Below, one piece after another: positions 62,203 through 64,000 of a DNA stretch of 64,000 nucleotides. The stretch comes from Pseudoalteromonas undina (GTDB taxonomy: Bacteria > Pseudomonadota > Gammaproteobacteria > Enterobacterales > Alteromonadaceae). Within the stretch, counting starts at the first letter, position 1. Each line of letters opens with the position of its first letter. The position numbers and the translations under genes were made by a program. Where the stretch lies: contig NZ_AHCF03000004.1 in the NCBI RefSeq assembly GCF_000238275.3, positions 310,001 through 374,000 on the forward strand. Reading direction: 5' to 3'. The notes under the pieces are model-generated. The model was not told the origin of the DNA, searched no databases, and saw only the letters and a program-made list of their open reading frames with translations.

Positions 62203-62290
62203 AAAATATACTTTTGCGTGAGGATGTCTAAAAATAACAAGTTTTTATTCGATGTTCCATGCAAACTAGTTTTTTAATTGGAGAATAAGT

Positions 62291-63889
62291 ATGCATATCA
62301 CTACATTTGATTACATTGTTGTTGGCGCAGGCAGTGCAGGCTGCGTTATTGCATCGCGATTATCTGAAAATAAAAATGTGAGTGTGTGCTTAATTGAAGC
62401 GGGCGGCAGTGATAAAGGTGCAATGGTTCAAATGCCTGCAGGGGTCGCTGCAAGCGTGCCTTATGGCATTAATAGCTGGCATTACAATACGGTACCTCAA
62501 AAAGAACTTAATAATCGCTGCGGATTTATGCCTCGTGGCAAAGTGCTTGGCGGTTCAAGTTCCATTAATGCCATGGTTTATATTCGAGGTAATAAGCACG
62601 ATTATAATAGTTGGGCTGCACTGGGCAGTGAGGGCTGGGATTATGAGAGTTTATTGCCTTATTTTATTAAAGCTGAAAATAATAAAACCTTTACTGAAAG
62701 TGATGTACACGGGGTTTATGGTCCTTTGCATGTGCAGGATTTAAGCCTGCCAAGCCCAGTAAATCAGCTGTTTTTAAACGCCTGCGAACAACAAGGTGTA
62801 CCGCACAATGGCGATATAAACGCAGGGCAGCAAGTGGGTGCAAGGTTATCGCAAGTGACTCAACATCAAGGTGAGCGTTGTAGCGCGGCAAAAGCGTATA
62901 TAACTCCCCATTTAAACCGAAAAAACCTAACTGTGCTTAGCAAAGTACACGTTAATAAAGTGCTTTTTTGCGATAAAACTGCAACCGGAGTCTCTGTTTC
63001 TATAAACAATAAGGCCGTTGTATTGCATGCAAAAAAAGAGGTGCTTTTAAGCGCTGGCGCAATTAACTCACCGCAAATTTTAATGCTATCGGGAGTTGGC
63101 CCTAAAGAGCAACTAAAGCAGCATAATATTGAAATAGTAAACGAGCTTTCTGGTGTTGGAGAGAACCTTCATGACCACTTAACCGTTGTGCCATTGTATA
63201 AAGCTAAATACAGTAAAGGCACATTTGGTATAAGTGCGGGTGGGGCGTTTAATATTGCAAAAGGATGCGTTGATTGGTTTGCCAAACGTGAAGGGCAGCT
63301 TACTAGTAATTTTGCAGAATCACATGCCTTTATAAAGCTATTTTCCGATTCAAAAGTACCTGACGTACAGCTTGAATTTGTAATTGGGCTGGTGGATGAC
63401 CATAGCCGTAAACTGCACCTAGGCCATGGTTATAGTATTCACTGTAGTATTATGCACCCTAAAAGCCGTGGCACGATTCGATTAGCCGATGCCAACCCCT
63501 TGAGTGCTCCACTTATTGATCCTAATTATTTAAGCCACCCCGATGATTTAAACGTGATGTTAGCAGGGCTTAAAAAAACTCTGCAGATTATGCAAAGTGA
63601 AGCATTTGATGTAATTAGAGGTAATATGGTTTACCCGCTAGATGTTAACAATAATGAGCAGCTTATTGAGTATATTAGGCAAACGGCCGAGACTGAATAT
63701 CACCCTGTAGGCACTTGTAAAATGGGGCAAGATCCCATGGCGGTAGTGAATAGCCAACTACAAGTACATGGCGTGAAAAATTTGCGTGTGGTTGATGCCT
63801 CAATTATGCCGCATATAATTACCGGCAACACCAATGCCGGTGTGATAGCCATTGCCGAAAAAGCAGCTGACTTAATTAAGCTAGCTTGA
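62291..63889 (+). CDS. GMC-family oxidoreductase (choline/alcohol dehydrogenase-like)
   Basis: 532 aa FAD-dependent enzyme. The FAD motif is VVGAGSAGCVIASRLSE, followed by LIEAGGSDKG, MPRGKVLGGSSSINAMVYIRG (GMC signature 1) and LLSAGAINSPQILMLSGVGP (signature 2). The active-site pair H471 (YHPVGTCKMG) and N515 (GNTNAG) has the 44-residue spacing of choline oxidase. The length fits BetA-like and AlkJ-like enzymes. No betaine aldehyde dehydrogenase or betI is adjacent, so choline is not supported by context. GGAGAATAAG precedes the ATG. Likely regulated by the divergent AraC protein. Confidence 0.9.
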   Translation: MHITTFDYIVVGAGSAGCVIASRLSENKNVSVCLIEAGGSDKGAMVQMPAGVAASVPYGINSWHYNTVPQKELNNRCGFMPRGKVLGGSSSINAMVYIRGNKHDYNSWAALGSEGWDYESLLPYFIKAENNKTFTESDVHGVYGPLHVQDLSLPSPVNQLFLNACEQQGVPHNGDINAGQQVGARLSQVTQHQGERCSAAKAYITPHLNRKNLTVLSKVHVNKVLFCDKTATGVSVSINNKAVVLHAKKEVLLSAGAINSPQILMLSGVGPKEQLKQHNIEIVNELSGVGENLHDHLTVVPLYKAKYSKGTFGISAGGAFNIAKGCVDWFAKREGQLTSNFAESHAFIKLFSDSKVPDVQLEFVIGLVDDHSRKLHLGHGYSIHCSIMHPKSRGTIRLADANPLSAPLIDPNYLSHPDDLNVMLAGLKKTLQIMQSEAFDVIRGNMVYPLDVNNNEQLIEYIRQTAETEYHPVGTCKMGQDPMAVVNSQLQVHGVKNLRVVDASIMPHIITGNTNAGVIAIAEKAADLIKLA

Positions 63890-64000
63890 CTTATAAAACG
63901 CTGTTAACCATTGCTGCCAGTCTTGCTCTAGTTTGATCATTTGCAGGTGTTTTTTAGCAGCAAAATGCTTGCTTTTATCTTCGTAAGCTAAAAACGGCCC
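63881..64000 (-). CDS. Partial gene at the window edge, C-terminal 39 residues
   Basis: A continuous minus-strand frame enters from the right edge, reads GPFLAYEDKSKHFAAKKHL onward, ends QQWLTAFYKSS and stops at 63881-63883. The stop region overlaps the last nine bases of the GMC gene in a convergent arrangement. I do not recognise the family from so short a tail. Frame openness over 120 bases is only modest evidence. Confidence 0.5.
   Translation of the reverse strand, partial: GPFLAYEDKSKHFAAKKHLQMIKLEQDWQQWLTAFYKSS

Noticed and set aside
62291..63889. Choline dehydrogenase of a bet operon
   Set aside because: The fold and active site fit, but there is no betB, betI or choline transporter, and the neighbour is an AraC regulator.

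Overview
The window looks like a chromosome segment of a marine gammaproteobacterium of the Alteromonadales, most likely Pseudoalteromonas or a close relative. The reasons are the AT-rich base composition, five TonB-dependent receptors in 64 kb, several secreted S9/S41 peptidases, a laminarinase-type GH16 enzyme, and LacI-controlled sugar loci. This assignment is an inference from gene content. I saw no rRNA, tRNA, CRISPR array, transposase, integrase or phage gene.

Layout. 0.2-3.9 kb: a CstA-type transporter, then a TetR regulator facing a broken glutathione S-transferase and a two-domain cupin protein, then a SpoIIAA-like protein. 4.0-11.6 kb: a sucrose locus with fructokinase, TonB receptor, MFS permease, sucrose phosphorylase and LacI regulator. 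Two copies of one palindromic operator (CTTAATCGATTAAG) sit before the receptor and before the phosphorylase. Sucrose would cross both membranes intact, be split by phosphate into glucose-1-phosphate and fructose, and the fructose be phosphorylated. 11.7-14.3 kb: an AraC regulator divergent from an aldehyde dehydrogenase. 14.6-18.1 kb: small membrane proteins, an acetyltransferase and an S41 peptidase. 18.2-24.0 kb: a beta-glucan locus, GH16 lipoprotein plus large TonB receptor, behind two TGTAAGCGCTTACA palindromes.

24.2-34.5 kb holds a tightly packed, probably eight-gene minus-strand operon: TonB receptor, fusion of a VTT/TVP38 membrane domain to a flavin disulfide reductase, DUF547 protein, a YnjBCD-like ABC importer, a CDP-alcohol phosphatidyltransferase and a fatty acid hydroxylase/sterol desaturase. 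Its substrate is unknown to me and it is the best candidate here for an undescribed system. A small DoxX-like membrane protein is divergent from it.

35.5-51.5 kb is mostly single genes: an RluA-type pseudouridine synthase, two S9 peptidases, a TetR/oxidoreductase pair with twin operators on a near-consensus promoter, a ThrE-type exporter, a glycosyltransferase, LysE and LysR genes, a Fur-box-preceded siderophore-type receptor, and a RIO kinase.

52.0-53.1 kb is a small integron-type cassette array without an integrase. Three attC-like sites bound two cassettes, one with a HEPN-like protein and one with a four-helix membrane protein. Each cassette's R' end is the exact reverse complement of its own R'' box, which is what the integron mechanism predicts. 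Small membrane, TonB-C-like and zinc-ribbon genes follow to 54.5 kb.

54.7-64.0 kb: a TPR sulfotransferase, a TonB receptor, an EamA exporter, a Gfo/Idh/MocA oxidoreductase, and an AraC regulator divergent from a GMC (choline dehydrogenase-like) oxidoreductase. The window ends inside a further minus-strand gene.
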